Source of the DNA: Charina bottae
Taxonomy: Eukaryota > Chordata > Lepidosauria > Squamata > Charinaidae
Direction of reading: 5' to 3'
DNA: 64,000 nucleotides
NCBI GenBank assembly: GCA_023362775.1
Contig: JALMGJ010000005.1
Location: 67,595,963-67,659,962, forward strand
Under the pieces are notes generated by a model. That model was given only the letters and a program-made list of their open reading frames with translations. It was not told where the DNA came from and made no database searches. Within the stretch, counting starts at the first letter, position 1. Every line of letters starts with the position of its first letter. Positions 35,287 through 46,888 of the stretch are shown one piece after another. Position numbers and translations under genes: made by a program.

Positions 35287-37009
35287 ACTTACAGGGCACT
35301 GTTTCTACCTTTGTAATTTGAACCCCTTCATTTAGAATCTGTCCTCTGCAGGGGGGTGCAATTGACCCACTTGCTGGTCCTCCCAGCCCCATCCTCTTTT
35401 GTTGCCAAATTTCAGTGACACATTTCTCTTACTATGAATTGCCCGATTTGACATTGTTTTACTTCACCATGGTTCTTATATGATACTGTCTGCTGTCACT
35501 GCACTGGTACTGCAGGAAAATTGGCAGTTTGGGTCTGTTTAGGGTCTCTCCCCCCCCCAAAAAAAAAGAAAAGAAAAGAAAAGAAAACATTGCAGCTGGC
35601 TAAAATGTGCAATGTTTGATGTGTGAAATAAATAAGTTAGTGGGGTAATGGGACGGTGCAGCAGAATTCTACACAGTGAAAAATAAGAACAAGCTAAGAG
35701 GAAAAGGAGAGCAGGCATGTGATCATTTTGGAGTCCAGCACCACCAATTTTGGGCATGTGATTCCCCCACTGAATACATTCCTTGATTCGAGTGTGCCGG
35801 CTCCAGCTTTAGTCCAACAGAAAGGACATTTGCTCTCTTCTCTGACAGCACACTTTCTTCTTTGCTTTTAGGTTAGGAACACAGAGCTTTAGCTGATGAC
35901 TGTGTTTGAGAAACAGGGCTTAGAGTTTGGGTTACATTTTAATACAGACTTTAAAACAAAGCTTCCACAGATGAATTGAGAAAGGGTTTTTTTTTAATGA
36001 TATGGTGATGAAGATGATGATGATGAGTATTCTATTCTTTCTCCTCTCCCAATATTAAACCCCATATTAATTTATGAATAAGATGGAAAAAGACTTCTCT
36101 GTGGAAGAACATCTGAGTTGGTGTAGCCCAATCAGCATCGCCAAAGCCTGTCCTCACATCATCCACAACCAGATGGTGTACACATATCAAGTTCTATGGG
36201 TTATATACAACTGGAATTTTTTTTAAAAAATCAGGATTAGTGACACCAATTGTACATATGATTTTATCTTACCCTCCCCCAAAATCTTTATATTATATCA
36301 TGTTCTAGATCTGTATTAAATTTATCAGTAAATGCTTTGGGTTATATTGGGTTAGAGGCACTTTTGGAGTTCTATAAATGTGCTTTGGCTTTAAAGTTCC
36401 TCATGATTGGTGCCAGAAGATCTGAGTTGGGGGGCGTGAGTTCCACCAAACACTAAAGTTGCACTGGAAATATAGTTACAGCTCATCTACTTCCTGCTTT
36501 TATCCTTGCTAAGTACACTGCCAAATTGCCTCTAAATTAAAAATGGCCTCCTTAACATTTAGACTCTTATGTTAATGTCATTGCTGTGCTGAGACTAGTA
36601 ATGGACAATTTTGAATTTAAACTAAAGCCATCAGATATTTCTGTATAACGTCACTGATCCTTCTTTATAAAACCCATTGAGAGTACTTGCCATTTTAGAA
36701 ATGGCTTTGAGCAGAAATAAGGAAAATGGTATGTAGAGTTTAATTAAATTACAATTTTGTCATTGGGTCTTAATTTATGACAAATTAGACCTACCTTTAA
36801 ATCCACGTTCCATTCAAAGGTAATAATACCGAAGTTTCCTTCTGGCCAGTGAAAACTCAGACTTTCTTATATTATTTCCTCTGTAATTGCCAAAATGAAT
36901 TCTGTAATGTAATTCTTCTCTAAGCTCATGTTACTTCAGATCAGGTCACATTCCCCATTTTAAAGCGTATTCTTCTATTGCATCACTTTTCCTCCTATAA
37001 CTTTTTAAT

Positions 37010-38225
37010 TTGTTTGTATTTATATATTTACAGGACTTATAGGCTTCTCAAATCAGCTGACCCTGAGCAATATACAACTCCCCAATACATAATTGGGATT
37101 AAAAACAGCAGATACAAATCAAATAAAAGCAGCACCATATAGTGTAATCAATTTTAAAAGGGACTCATGATCAAACTTTAAAAACCAAGCTATCATCCAG
37201 TGGGATAGTCATGATCCCATGATCGCTTTGACAACCTCCACCAATTTTTTTGAAGACCAGGAGGGAAGGGACCAATCACATATCAGAGAAATATTATTCC
37301 TGACAGCTGAAATTATGTGCTTCCTGGCACCTGAAGTGGCAATCTTTAATTCAGGGGACACATAGAGAGCCTGCCCTAGTAGTGGGCAGATGTTACTGGG
37401 AGAAGGCAGTCCTGTAGATACCCAAGTTACCTCCTGAACCATGGAGGGCTTTAAAGGTGACAACCAGAACCTTGAAATGCACCCAGGAGCCAATTGGCAA
37501 CCAGGGCATCTCTCCAAGTAGAGGTGCTACATGGGTGTACCTTCTTCTTGAGCCACTGCATTCTGGACCAACTGTAGCTTCTGAATGTTTTACAAGGGCA
37601 GCCCCTTGTAGAGCACATTGCAATAGTCCAATTAAGGGATGACTAAAGTATGAATGGGGGACGGCAGAGGATAAGATGGTTAGATAGCATCACTGATATA
37701 ATGAACATGAATTTGAGTAAACTCCGGGAGACAGTGGAGGACAGGAAGGCCTGGTGTACTATGGTCCATGAGGTCACGAAGAGTCGGACACGAATGAACG
37801 ACTGAACAACAACAAAAGTATGAATGACAGTAACATCTCCCTTTCCAGGAAAGGTTTCAGTTGCCACAATAAGATCGAGCTGAGGGCTCCGTCAAGGCTT
37901 ATTCCTTCAGCGGTAGCTGTGAGTCCAAGAGGACCCCCAGAGTGCGAACCATCTGCCCCAGGGAGTACAATCCCATTCAGAGTTAATAATGGAATCTCCC
38001 TGAAGTCTGTGGTCCTTCCAAGCCAGTCACCTTATCAGGCTGGGACTGAGTCTCAACTTGTTCTTCCCCATCCAGACCTGGACAGCCTCCAGGCACCTGA
38101 ACAACATTACTTAGTTGATGGTTTTGAAACCAGCCCATGTTGTTCCAGTTCCTTCCCCAACTGTCTGGAGATGATTTTATATGTGTCTGGAGATACTTTT
38201 TGATGAGATCAATATTGGCATCCAC
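37010..38225 (-). mobile_element. L2-like LINE remnant, interrupted by BovB
   Basis: Minus-strand scraps include VHFKVLVVTFKALHGSG (about 37480-37430) and sequence matching the fragments at 31200-31900 and 55200-55750. Multiple frameshifts. A BovB 3' end (37657-37814) splits it. Confidence 0.7.
37657..37814 (+). mobile_element. BovB (RTE) LINE 3' end
   Basis: ggcagaggataagatggtta near the start, aggcctggtgtactatggtc, then gaagagtcggacacgaatga, cgactgaacaacaacaaa. This is the well-known BovB 3' terminus. Flanked by a 12-bp duplication AAAGTATGAATG (37645-37656, 37815-37826), so it is a short but complete truncated insertion. Confidence 0.9.
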
Positions 38226-39676
38226 TCAAAATTCTTGGATCCAACCTGAAGATAACAATTCTGTCAAAGTATCTATAGTTAACTAGATACCTTTTCATTT
38301 GAACTTTTTTTGTCCCAAGCATTTCAGATGCATTTAAATTGGCCTGCTTTTCCATTGAAAAAGACCATGGTCATCCAACTCTTAACTTCAGCTTCAAGCT
38401 ACAGGCTATATCATGAATTAATTAAAAGCCTGCACCTAAACATCTGAATTGTCTGCTTTACAGCAAATTCTCAGCTGCAGTGTTGTTTTTTTCAAGCTGT
38501 ACTTGCTATTAAGGTCTTTCTTCAAAAGATTATATTGGAAAGGGTTTTTTATAAGTCTTATTTTCAACTGTCAAAGTCTGCTTCCTGTAGACTAATCTAG
38601 CCTAAATACAGGCAAAGGGATCAGCATCAAATGGAAAAAGTTAAGTTTAAAGGAAATTGCTTATGAGAACTGGTCGTGTTTGTTATTGGTTCTCTGTGTG
38701 TAGCAGTGATTGCTAAGTAGGAACTCATTTGAAAAGGCCACATATGAATGTTTGAGCAGGGCTTCCCTGCCTATTTTCACTGCCTGCAGAATAAATGTCT
38801 TTCTTGTTTATGATGGTGGTGACTGAGCTCCCCTTCCTACACATTTGTTTTCACTTGGATTTGTGAAGGGCCCACATAGCCAGTGAAGTCTGGCTGTTTA
38901 ATGACTCTAAAAGCTGGAGTTGGGGTGACACTTCCCATCCTAACTGGTGTGGATTTAAAAGGAAGCAACAGGAATGGGGTCCTGATAGCAGTCACAAATA
39001 GGCAGCAACATGGTTGAAGTGATCAGCATTTGAACAAAAGAGTGCACTAAAGAAGTTTTGTTCGATTCTGCTTTCTAGACCAAAGAAACCTGTTCATTTC
39101 TGTCTAGCCTAATATAAAATCAACAAATTTCAGTAGCATTTCTCATTTGAGTTTTGTGATAGGAAAATAGCTGGTTTTCTATAATAGAACTTGATAACCG
39201 GCTGACTAGAAGTGCTGTAGTGCTACAGAAGTTGAGCAGTTTGCTATAGTGTAAGCTCTGGTTAGCAACTGCTTTTGCCTGATGCAGAGAGCCATCACCC
39301 TGGAAGCGTTTCTTCAAGTAAACCATTCCCCTGGTCTACGACATCACAGTGTTTGCTTGCTCTGTTGTGTAGCTTCCTATCTTTGCTTGGGTGCCTATAT
39401 ATAAAACAGGCACCTTGTATTTAAGCAATAGCCTGATAGCCATAAATTACAAAATCCTGCCTAAGGTAGAGGAAGGAAAAATAGAAATGCTACAGCTTAG
39501 ACATTTATTGGGCTCTTGCAAGAAGGACAAAACTGGTTTTAAATAAAGGTAATTAAATAGATTCCCTTCCACTCCTATTAAACTTTTTTTTAAAAAAAAT
39601 CAGGCTAATAACTCTTAGCATTTTTCAGATAAACCTTGTCATACAACAGTCTTGTGGCATCTTAAAGACTTAACAC

Positions 39677-39677
<1 letters not shown>

Positions 39678-39727
<50 letters not shown>

Positions 39728-39738
39728 ATCTATCTATC

Positions 39739-39785
<47 letters not shown>

Positions 39786-39803
39786 ATCTATCTTATCTAT
39801 CAA
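39678..39803. repeat. (ATCT)n microsatellite
   Basis: About 125 bp of atct units with a few atcatct interruptions, about 300 bp before the PWWP2B exon 2 acceptor. Confidence 0.95.
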
Positions 39804-40092
39804 TCAATCAGTCAAACTTACATAGGCTTTACATATTGTCTTACATAACTTACAAACTTATTCTTGTGGCATTAGACTTCACGGGCCACACTCCCAATTT
39901 TTCATGTGTGGAACTTTCAGCACTGGAGATCAAGCTTTTTCAGGGTTGTAGAATAAGCAAGTTACTTCTGCTATGTAACTGTAGGATTTTAACATTGCCA
40001 TGTCCTATATAATCTTAAATAGGAAGTACAATTCAGTTTGTTCTGATGTTGCACTTTCTTTTCTTCCCCCATTTCTTTCCATGTTGATCTAG

Positions 40093-41722
40093 GTCTGGAC
40101 TTTGTGTCCCACCAGCTTCATTACCAAAGACAGATGAATCTCTTAGCAAAAGTTGCACTACTAATGGGAAATCCGAAGACAGAGCACCCGTAGAGCTGGA
40201 GGCTGACCAGTGGTGTTCAGAAGAAAAACCCACCAAGGCCAATGGTGAGGAACAAGTCCCACCCCTCTTGTCTCCACCACCAACGGGCAGTGTTCCTCCT
40301 TACCCTCCCTATTTTGAAGGAGCCCCCTTCCCCCCTCCGTTATGGTTGCGGCATACATATAATCAGTGGGTACCTCAGCCACCTCCAAGGACTATAAAAA
40401 GGACAAAGAGGCGCTTGTCTCGAAACAGAGACCCTGGGAGGCTTATCCTGAGCACAATTAGGCTGAGACCAAGGCAAGTGCTTTGTGAGAAATGTAAGAA
40501 CACTCTGAATCCAGAGGAGGGTAACAAAGCCCATCAAAATGCAAAAACCCAGAGGAAGCTAAGCATCCAAGATAAGGAGCAAAAAAGACACAGCGAATCT
40601 GAATACGTGGAGAAAAAGAGCAAAAGAGAAAGGCGGGAGGAGGAAAAAATTTCCAGGGAACAGCTGCAACGGACTCCAGTTATAAAAATATCTTACAGCA
40701 CCCCCCAGGGGAAAGGCGAAGTTGTGAAAATCCCCTCCCGCGTTCATGGTTCAGGGAAGCCGTTTTGCCCTCAGCGACTTCTCCAGAATGGTGGGGAGGA
40801 CCAAGATGAGGCCCAAGACACAGAACAAGATCAGGAAAGCAAATGTTCCAGTGGGCACCATGCTTCCATTCCAAAGTTAAAGTTAACTAGGCCTGTGCAT
40901 TCCAGTGCAGACGTGCCCCCTCCCAAAATCCGTCTGAAGCCCCACCGGCTCAGCGAGGGGGATAATGTTTCCATTTATAAAGCAGAACTTATTGATGAGA
41001 TGAATGTTCTTCCCAGCAGTGGAGAGTTGCCTGCTGCAGGAGCAGCTGCTTTTTACAGTGAGTCTGCAGAACGGAGTTTAGCTGAGATGTCTTCAGGGAG
41101 CTCCTGTGAAGATGACGACTTCAAAAGGTTTCCTCAAGGCAAAGATGGGCACGAGAATTTGGCTTTTCTCATGAATTACCGCAAACGGAAAGCAGATTCT
41201 TCTAGCTTGTCAGTGTGCAGCAACGACAGCCTTGATGAATCCAAATCCTCAAGCTCAGAAGTAGCATCGCCAGAAATGTGTGACTTTTTACCTGGTGATG
41301 ATGCATCTGTCTCCTCCTCTTCTAAAGATGACCGTAAAATTGTGCCCCCGCTAACTGTTAGACTGCACACCCAAAGTGTCTCCAAATGTGTCACTGAAGA
41401 TGGAAGGACTGTTTCAGTGGGGGATGTTGTCTGGGGCAAAATTCATGGCTTCCCTTGGTGGCCTGCCCGTGTGCTGGACATAAATCTTGGCCAAAAGGAA
41501 AATGGAGACCCTTCCTGGCGGGAAGCAAAGGTTTCATGGTTTGGTTCTCCAACAACGTCTTTCTTGTCGCTATCAAAACTCTCCCCCTTTTCCGAATATT
41601 TCAAACTGCGATTTAACCGTAAGAAGAAAGGGATGTATCGGAAAGCTATTACAGAAGCTGCCAAGGCAGTGGAACATTTGACTCCAGAAATAAGAGACCT
41701 CTTAACGCAATTTGAAACATAA
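40093..41722 (+). CDS. PWWP2B: PWWP2B coding exon 2 (residues 48-590, PWWP domain)
   Basis: Main coding exon of PWWP2B. A pyrimidine-rich tract ending in ctag precedes g|tct, completing the split lysine; the frame is open to the TAA at 41720-41722. With exon 1 the protein is 590 residues, the length I know for human PWWP2B. In order it has a proline-rich block (YPPYFEGAPFPPPLW, QPPPRTIKR, from about residue 115), a CEKCK cysteine pair, a lysine/arginine-rich stretch with SKRERREE, a conserved block with VIKISYSTPQGKGEVVKIPS, KIRLKPHRL, an acidic serine-rich linker, then the PWWP domain starting near VGDVVWGKIHGF with its PWWP signature at about residues 502-505. It ends RDLLTQFET. Wording such as YFEGAPFP and SRNRDPGRLILST matches PWWP2B rather than PWWP2A. 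Known role of the family: nuclear reader of methylated H3K36 or DNA linked to H2A.Z and NuRD; inferred here by homology. Confidence 0.96.
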
Positions 41723-41740
41723 TTTTGTCTTCAAAAACAA

Positions 41741-41746
41741 GTAAGT
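41741..41746 (+). promoter_or_regulatory. PWWP2B: Splice donor just after the PWWP2B stop codon
   Basis: caaaaacaa|gtaagt places a full-consensus donor 18 nt after the TAA. It is close enough to the stop that splicing here alone would not be expected to trigger nonsense-mediated decay. This suggests exon 2 ends at 41740 and the 3' UTR continues in one or more downstream exons. Confidence 0.5.
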
Positions 41747-41791
41747 TGTGGAAGTGCATAACCCCTTTGTAGTATAGCAGTTGGTTTACAC

Positions 41792-41978
41792 CAGGGGTGG
41801 GCAACGTCAGGCCCGCGGGGCTCCCGCCCACAAACCCCACCCCTTCCACGTGATTGGCTCCCACCCGCAAACCCCGCCCCCAGTGCTTGTGATTGGCTCC
41901 CGCCTGCAACCCCCCCCCCCCCCCCCCGGTTATAAATATCCAAATGGCTCTTGGCAGAAAAAAGGTTCCCCACCCCTG
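41792..41978. mobile_element. hAT MITE, family A, 70 bp after the PWWP2B stop
   Basis: CAGGGGTGGGCAACGTCAGG start, GGTTCCCCACCCCTG end, perfect 8-bp duplications GTTTACAC (41784-41791, 41979-41986). Two ATTGGCTCC units and a long C-run. If the donor at 41741 is used it is intronic; otherwise it lies in the 3' UTR. Confidence 0.93.
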
Positions 41979-41986
41979 GTTTACAC

Positions 41987-43171
41987 ATACATGTGTCAGT
42001 ATGCCTGGAGTTTGCTTTTGAAGGTTCAAGAGGATACTCTGTTTCAAGGGTGCACATGCTGAAAGTGTGCTATTTAATATTCTCTCAATATTATTCCAGT
42101 ATAAACACTGAAAATCATAAGGATTATTCTTAATCCCCAACAAACCACCCAGAAGCTTCTGTGTTTCATTGATGAAATACTGTAATTTTTTTAAAAAAAT
42201 GGAACAGATATTTATTGAGGATCTTGTTTAGATGTCTTGTCGGAGCAATATTTTGTCTTCTTTGTCTCCATCTTTTTATTGTTTCTGTTGCTTTTTTCAA
42301 AGTGAACAAAGCATTGAAAATATCAAAATTAAAAAGGTAAATAGCAAAAAGAAAAGACGGGGGAATAAAGAAAACAGAGACATCATCTTATTTTCATCCT
42401 GAAAGGAACTTGAACATATGTTCCTGCATGTTCTTAATGGTAATTGCTTTGTATTGATCCCATGTTATGTGACAAGCAATATATTTTAGGGAATTCCTTT
42501 TTCTTCCTGGGGTGATAAGTCTTGGGTATGAAGTGACCATGGAAATAGAAGCTTCCTTTTAAAAGAATAAAAAATAGAGGCTGACTTTTTTCAGGCAGAT
42601 TCTGTGTCTCTTCTACATTCTGTTCAGGCTCTCCCCCCCCCTCCCACAAACATAATTTTGGCATGCTTACAAGCCTTTGCCATAGAAGAATGTGCACATT
42701 AACTTGAGCCCTAAAAAGTAGGTGTAAAGGGTAATCTATTTCTGACAAAGAAAAGGATGAGGGAAGTATCTGGCAGTGATGTGGTTTTCATAGTTTATTC
42801 AACATTAAGAGAATTTCGTAGTTTACAATTAATTAGTTTTGGAAATCAACCTCTTTAGGTTATTTCTGAGACGGTGATGCTTGGATTCTTGAATGTAATA
42901 ATGAGTTTGCTAAGACAATCACAATTTATATCTCTAGCCAATTAGAAGCCAGTAATTAAGACTCTGGGGAGAAGATTTGAAATGGGAAGAAGGAGATATG
43001 CTTCTGGCATGGCTAGAGATGTATGGGTCTTTTTTCTGAGAAGAACCTGAGACTACCAAGACATCTGATACAATCTAATTAGCATGTTCACAGCCTACTT
43101 CCACATGTCAAAACTGTAGCTGAATGCAGATTCAAGGCACTGAATTTCATCCTTTTTATTATTACTGTCAG
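41987..43171. other. No recognised feature
   Basis: Presumed PWWP2B 3' region or intron. AT-rich; no supported exon or named repeat. Confidence 0.45.
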
Positions 43172-43278
43172 CCTCCCCTCCCCTCCCCTCCCCTCCCCTC
43201 CCCTCCCTCCCTCCCTCCCTCCCTCCCTCCCTTCCTTCCTTCCTTCCTTCCTTCCTTCCTTCCTTCCTTCCTTTCTTT
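43172..43278. repeat. Pyrimidine microsatellite (CCCCT)n(CCCT)n(CCTT)n
   Basis: Three adjoining simple repeats, all pyrimidine on the + strand, over about 107 bp. Minus-strand lysine/glutamate/glycine open frames here are artefacts. Confidence 0.95.
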
Positions 43279-43535
43279 CCCATCTTTTCCGAAGTGGCGC
43301 TCTGGAGAACTCAAGCTCTGCACAGTGTTTTCTGACCTTGAGTTAGCCATGTTTGTTCTAATATGAATTATCATGGTTAATTTGTGTATGCATTTTTAAT
43401 TACTGAGACCAAAGATTAAATTCCTGATTTTAAAACTTAATATTGACTAGGAGACAAGCCAAACCTGAGTACCAAACTCAGATAGAACCAGGGAAAGATT
43501 AGCAATAGTTTCTTCAGCAAAAGAAAATTAATTTA

Positions 43536-44584
43536 CAGGTAGTCCTCACTTAACGACCATTCGTTCAACGACCGTTCAAAATTACAATGTGCTGGAAAAA
43601 ATGGACTTGGGCACCGGTGCCCAAAGGTACGGCCATTGCAGCGCCCCCACGGTCACACGATCAAAATTCAGGCGCTTGGCAGCCCACCCGCAGTTACAAC
43701 TGCAGGGGCATTGCAACTCCCCACCCGCCTATCTCCCCCAATCTATGCTCTTTTGGCCCCTTGCCACCCTGTGCCCTACTGCCCCAGCTGACCTTGCCAT
43801 CTTCTTGCTCCCGCTGCTGACAAGGCATGCCTGGCCTGGCTGGGCCAGCTTCAGCTGCGGAAAAAGGAAAACAATGGTAAAGGCAGCCCCTTTGCAAAGA
43901 GCTGCGGGGCAAGGCTGAGCTAGCTTCGCTTAAAAAAAAGGCTAGCTCAGCCCCGCCCAAGAGCTGACTGCACAGGGGCTGCCTTTACCATTTTTTTCCT
44001 TTTTGGAACGCAAAGCTAGCTCAGCCCCGCCCTGCAGCTCTTTGCAAAGGGGCTGCTTTGGGCTTTTTTTTTCCCCCACAGCTGAAGCCCAGCCAGGGCC
44101 AGGCACGCCTGGTCAGCAGCGGGAGCAAGAAGCCGGCAAAGGTCAGCTGGGGCGGTGGAGCGCAGGGGAGCCCAGGGGTCTTGGAGTGCAGGGTGGCAAG
44201 GGCGGTTGGGAGTGGTCTGGGGTGGCTGCCGCTTCCCAGGGCATGGCGAGCAGCCTCAGAGCCACTCGGTTCTAGGGCTGCTTGCTGCCCCGCAAGGCAG
44301 GGTGCAGGGCGGCCGAAAGGGCAGAGATCGGGGTTAGAAGAGGGGCGTTGGAGGCAGTCCCTTGCCTTACTGAGGCTCGGGGCTGGGAGGCACCAAGCCC
44401 GGAATGGCTTGGATTGGGGTGGGTGCTTGGCTAACGACCGGTAAAATTTGCTTAACGACGGCAAGGGGAATTTCCAGGATTGCCGTCGCTAAGCGATGCA
44501 GTCACGTGACATCTCGCTTTACAACCGCATTGCTTAGCGATGGAAATTCCGGTCCAATTCCGGTTATTAAGGGAGGTCTACCAG
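43536..44584. mobile_element. TA-flanked Tc1/mariner-type non-autonomous element, 1049 bp
   Basis: CAGGTAGTCCTCACTTAACG start and GGGAGGTCTACCAG end with TA on both sides (43534-43535, 44585-44586). The interior is GC-rich and carries local inverted repeats (gctagctcagccccgcc near 43940 and 44010, related to a reverse copy at 43905-43925). No transposase. Confidence 0.83.
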
Positions 44585-44586
44585 TA

Positions 44587-45340
44587 TTGGGTGTGTTATG
44601 TATTCACAAGATAAGGATTCCACCTCTTCACCTGTTCCCTATTATGAGTTCAGCCAGTTCAAAAATAAAAAAGTTAGCTGTTTTGTTACACTGAGTTAGT
44701 TCTGTAAAAAAATAAAGTAAAATTTTGCTTCCAGGGGTATAGGTGATGGTCTAAGTTGAGACAAGGAAATAGATGTGAGGAGCATCTGGGTTGGATGATT
44801 GTAACGAAGCATGTGAAGCAACTCTTAAGGATAATTCCTTGTACACCGAAGAGCTTCTCCTGTTAGCAGAGGCTGGCCCTTTGGTCAGTTGGCTAAGAGG
44901 AGAGGATGTGTGAATCTGCAGATGGCCTTATGATGCTCAACATGTAAGCATTAAGATGATTCCTCTTCAAACTCCAGAACTGTGGGGATCAGATAGAGTT
45001 TACTCAAAACTGATCCACGTGATAAAGTGGGAAGAAATACTTCGGTAGGAAGAAAGAGGTGGCAATTGCCGTTCTGTGACCCACAAAGTGATAATCTGCA
45101 ACGACCAGTGGTGTTCTGATATGTGAAGATTCCTGCTGTTACCCAATTTCAAAATGTAAATTGTAACCACCAGACACTAATAAGAATGCAGGGCTGTTTG
45201 GGAAGAAATGGCAATTAGCGTTTTAGCCAATGGTAGAATGAACTAAGTTTATACCGGCTTTGACAAAAATGGGGAGGCAGTAATCTGAATAGAATTGTTT
45301 CAAGAAATGCAAACTTTTCATTTTATTGTAACCTTATGAG
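44587..45340. other. No recognised feature
   Basis: Unassigned sequence between the TA-flanked element and the candidate 65-nt exon. Confidence 0.45.
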
Positions 45341-45359
45341 GTTTTTTCCCCTTTCTTAG

Positions 45360-45424
45360 TGCTATGCAGCAAGATCAATATGACTTCAAGGAAGAAGACA
45401 TGTGCTGGGAATCTTGTCTAGTCT
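45360..45424 (+). other. Candidate 65-nt exon downstream of PWWP2B
   Basis: A strong pyrimidine tract (gttttttcccctttcttag) precedes 45360 and a consensus donor gtaagt follows 45424. Joined to exon 2 at 41740 it would be 3' UTR. Joined to the internal donor at 41619 it would add about 20 codons and then stop. No transcript evidence is visible; it could be a chance pairing of sites. Confidence 0.3.
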
Positions 45425-45939
45425 GTAAGTTTAGCTTACAGCCTTCAAATTTCCTGGTGTTTCCCGCACAAGTATTAACCAGGTCCAACTATGCTTAGCT
45501 TTTTTGAAATCAGCTAAGATTGGCTAAGCACTGTGTCTTCTAAGTAGATATGGCTAGAGCTGGGGAGTTCAGAATTTTTGTAATTGGCTGTCTTAGCATT
45601 TGCAAAGCACCACTAAATACGTCTAGACTTGGAGGGTAAAGAATAAAATGAGGAGGAGAGATGAAATTGCAGTTGTTAAGAACAAGTATTAGGCAGCCAT
45701 TGTTAAAGGGCCAGAGACATTGGGGTTATTTATGTGGAAGGTATAAATAGTAATGCTGAAGTTCATGTAAGGTTGAGAAGTAAGAAGTAAGAATCCTTTG
45801 AAAGATATGCTGTAGTTTATCCCTTGACTTCATACATCATCTGAGGATAATGTAATTTAAGGGATTTTGATATGTCTATGAAGAGGACGCAACATGCTGC
45901 CTTCAAGGAAACATTCAAGGCCATTGATTGATTCACTGG

Positions 45940-46440
45940 AGAGCCAGCATGGGATAGTGGTTAAGGCAGCCTTTCTCACCCTTTTGACCCTGGAGGAACC
46001 CTTGAAATATTTTTCAGGTCTCAGGAAACCCCTGCACATTCAGGCTCAAATATAGGCCACAAGTTACAAAATTATTATATTTGTTTCATGGGTAGGCCTG
46101 TATATATGCATTAACCGTGTTCTTAAACTAAAAATAAAGAATGAAACTTACCTCTTTAATGTGAAGTTGCCCGAATTTGAAATAATTTTTTTAATAAATT
46201 GTGATCTCCCAGGGAACCCCTAGTGACCTCACGTGGAACCCTAGGGTTCCATGGAACCCTGGTTGAGAAACCCTGGCTTAAGGTGTTGACTAGGAATGGA
46301 GAGACCCAGGTTGAAGTCCAGTGTTGGCCTTAAAAGTTCTCTGGATGACTTTAGACCAGTCATTCTCTCCCAGCCCAACCTACTGGAAGAATGGTTGTGG
46401 GGAATAAGTGAAGGAAGTGTTATATGTACCACTTTCAGCT
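45940..46440 (+). mobile_element. tRNA-headed SINE split by a hAT MITE
   Basis: gagccagcatgggatagtgg-ttaagg (head, ends 45966) continues after the hAT at aaggtgttgactaggaatgg and ggttgaagtccagtgttggc (46281 on). Removing the insertion and one target copy restores a continuous SINE. Confidence 0.7.
45967..46275 (-). mobile_element. hAT MITE, family C
   Basis: CAGCCTTTCTCACCC start, GGTTGAGAAACCCTG end; flanks GGTTAAGG and GCTTAAGG (7 of 8 match). Reverse-orientation homologue of 24299-24608, including gtgaagttgcccgaatttga and aaataaagaatgaaacttac blocks. Confidence 0.88.
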
Positions 46441-46888
46441 ACAGGAGGAAAGGCAGGTCATAAATCTCATAAATATATGTATGCAAAACATTTTGAATTT
46501 TACTTTTTTTTAGCACACTGGAAGTGTCCTAATCTGAAGGGTTTCGGCCTTGAACAGATCAAAATCAGAGCTCTTCCAGGAAAGTCAAAATGGTTTTGCA
46601 CATCTCTAAAGAGAATTCTGCTAAGGAAGGATTCTAGCCATTGCAAACTCACTGGCTTAAAATCTAATACTTCCTTAGTTCCAAATCATATCAGCAGAGG
46701 AATGGAGGTACTGACACTGCAAAATATTGGGTAGGCATATTTTGCAAAAGAAGTTTAACATGAGCAATGTCTCCTCCCTTCAAGTGTTAAAGCAGCCACA
46801 TCCTTTTCAAGATTCACACAGCTGCTTTGATTTGCTGGTGGTCCCAGCAGAAGGGTTTGTACATGCTTACACAGACTGCAGGAGATGG

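Larger units (their letters stand above)
18006..40092 (+). other. PWWP2B: PWWP2B intron 1 (about 22 kb)
   Basis: Intron bounded by the gtagga donor and the ctag acceptor defined by the coding frame. Transposon insertions inside it are listed separately. The remaining stretches (18.0-20.2, 20.4-24.3, 25.0-26.1, 27.6-28.9, 32.5-34.1, 35.3-37.0 and 38.2-39.7 kb) show no coding exon I can support, only short homopolymer and dinucleotide runs and weak scraps of old repeats. Confidence 0.85.

Noticed and set aside
43095..43374. Lys/Glu/Gly and Pro/Ser-rich open frames
   Set aside because: Translation of a pyrimidine microsatellite on either strand.
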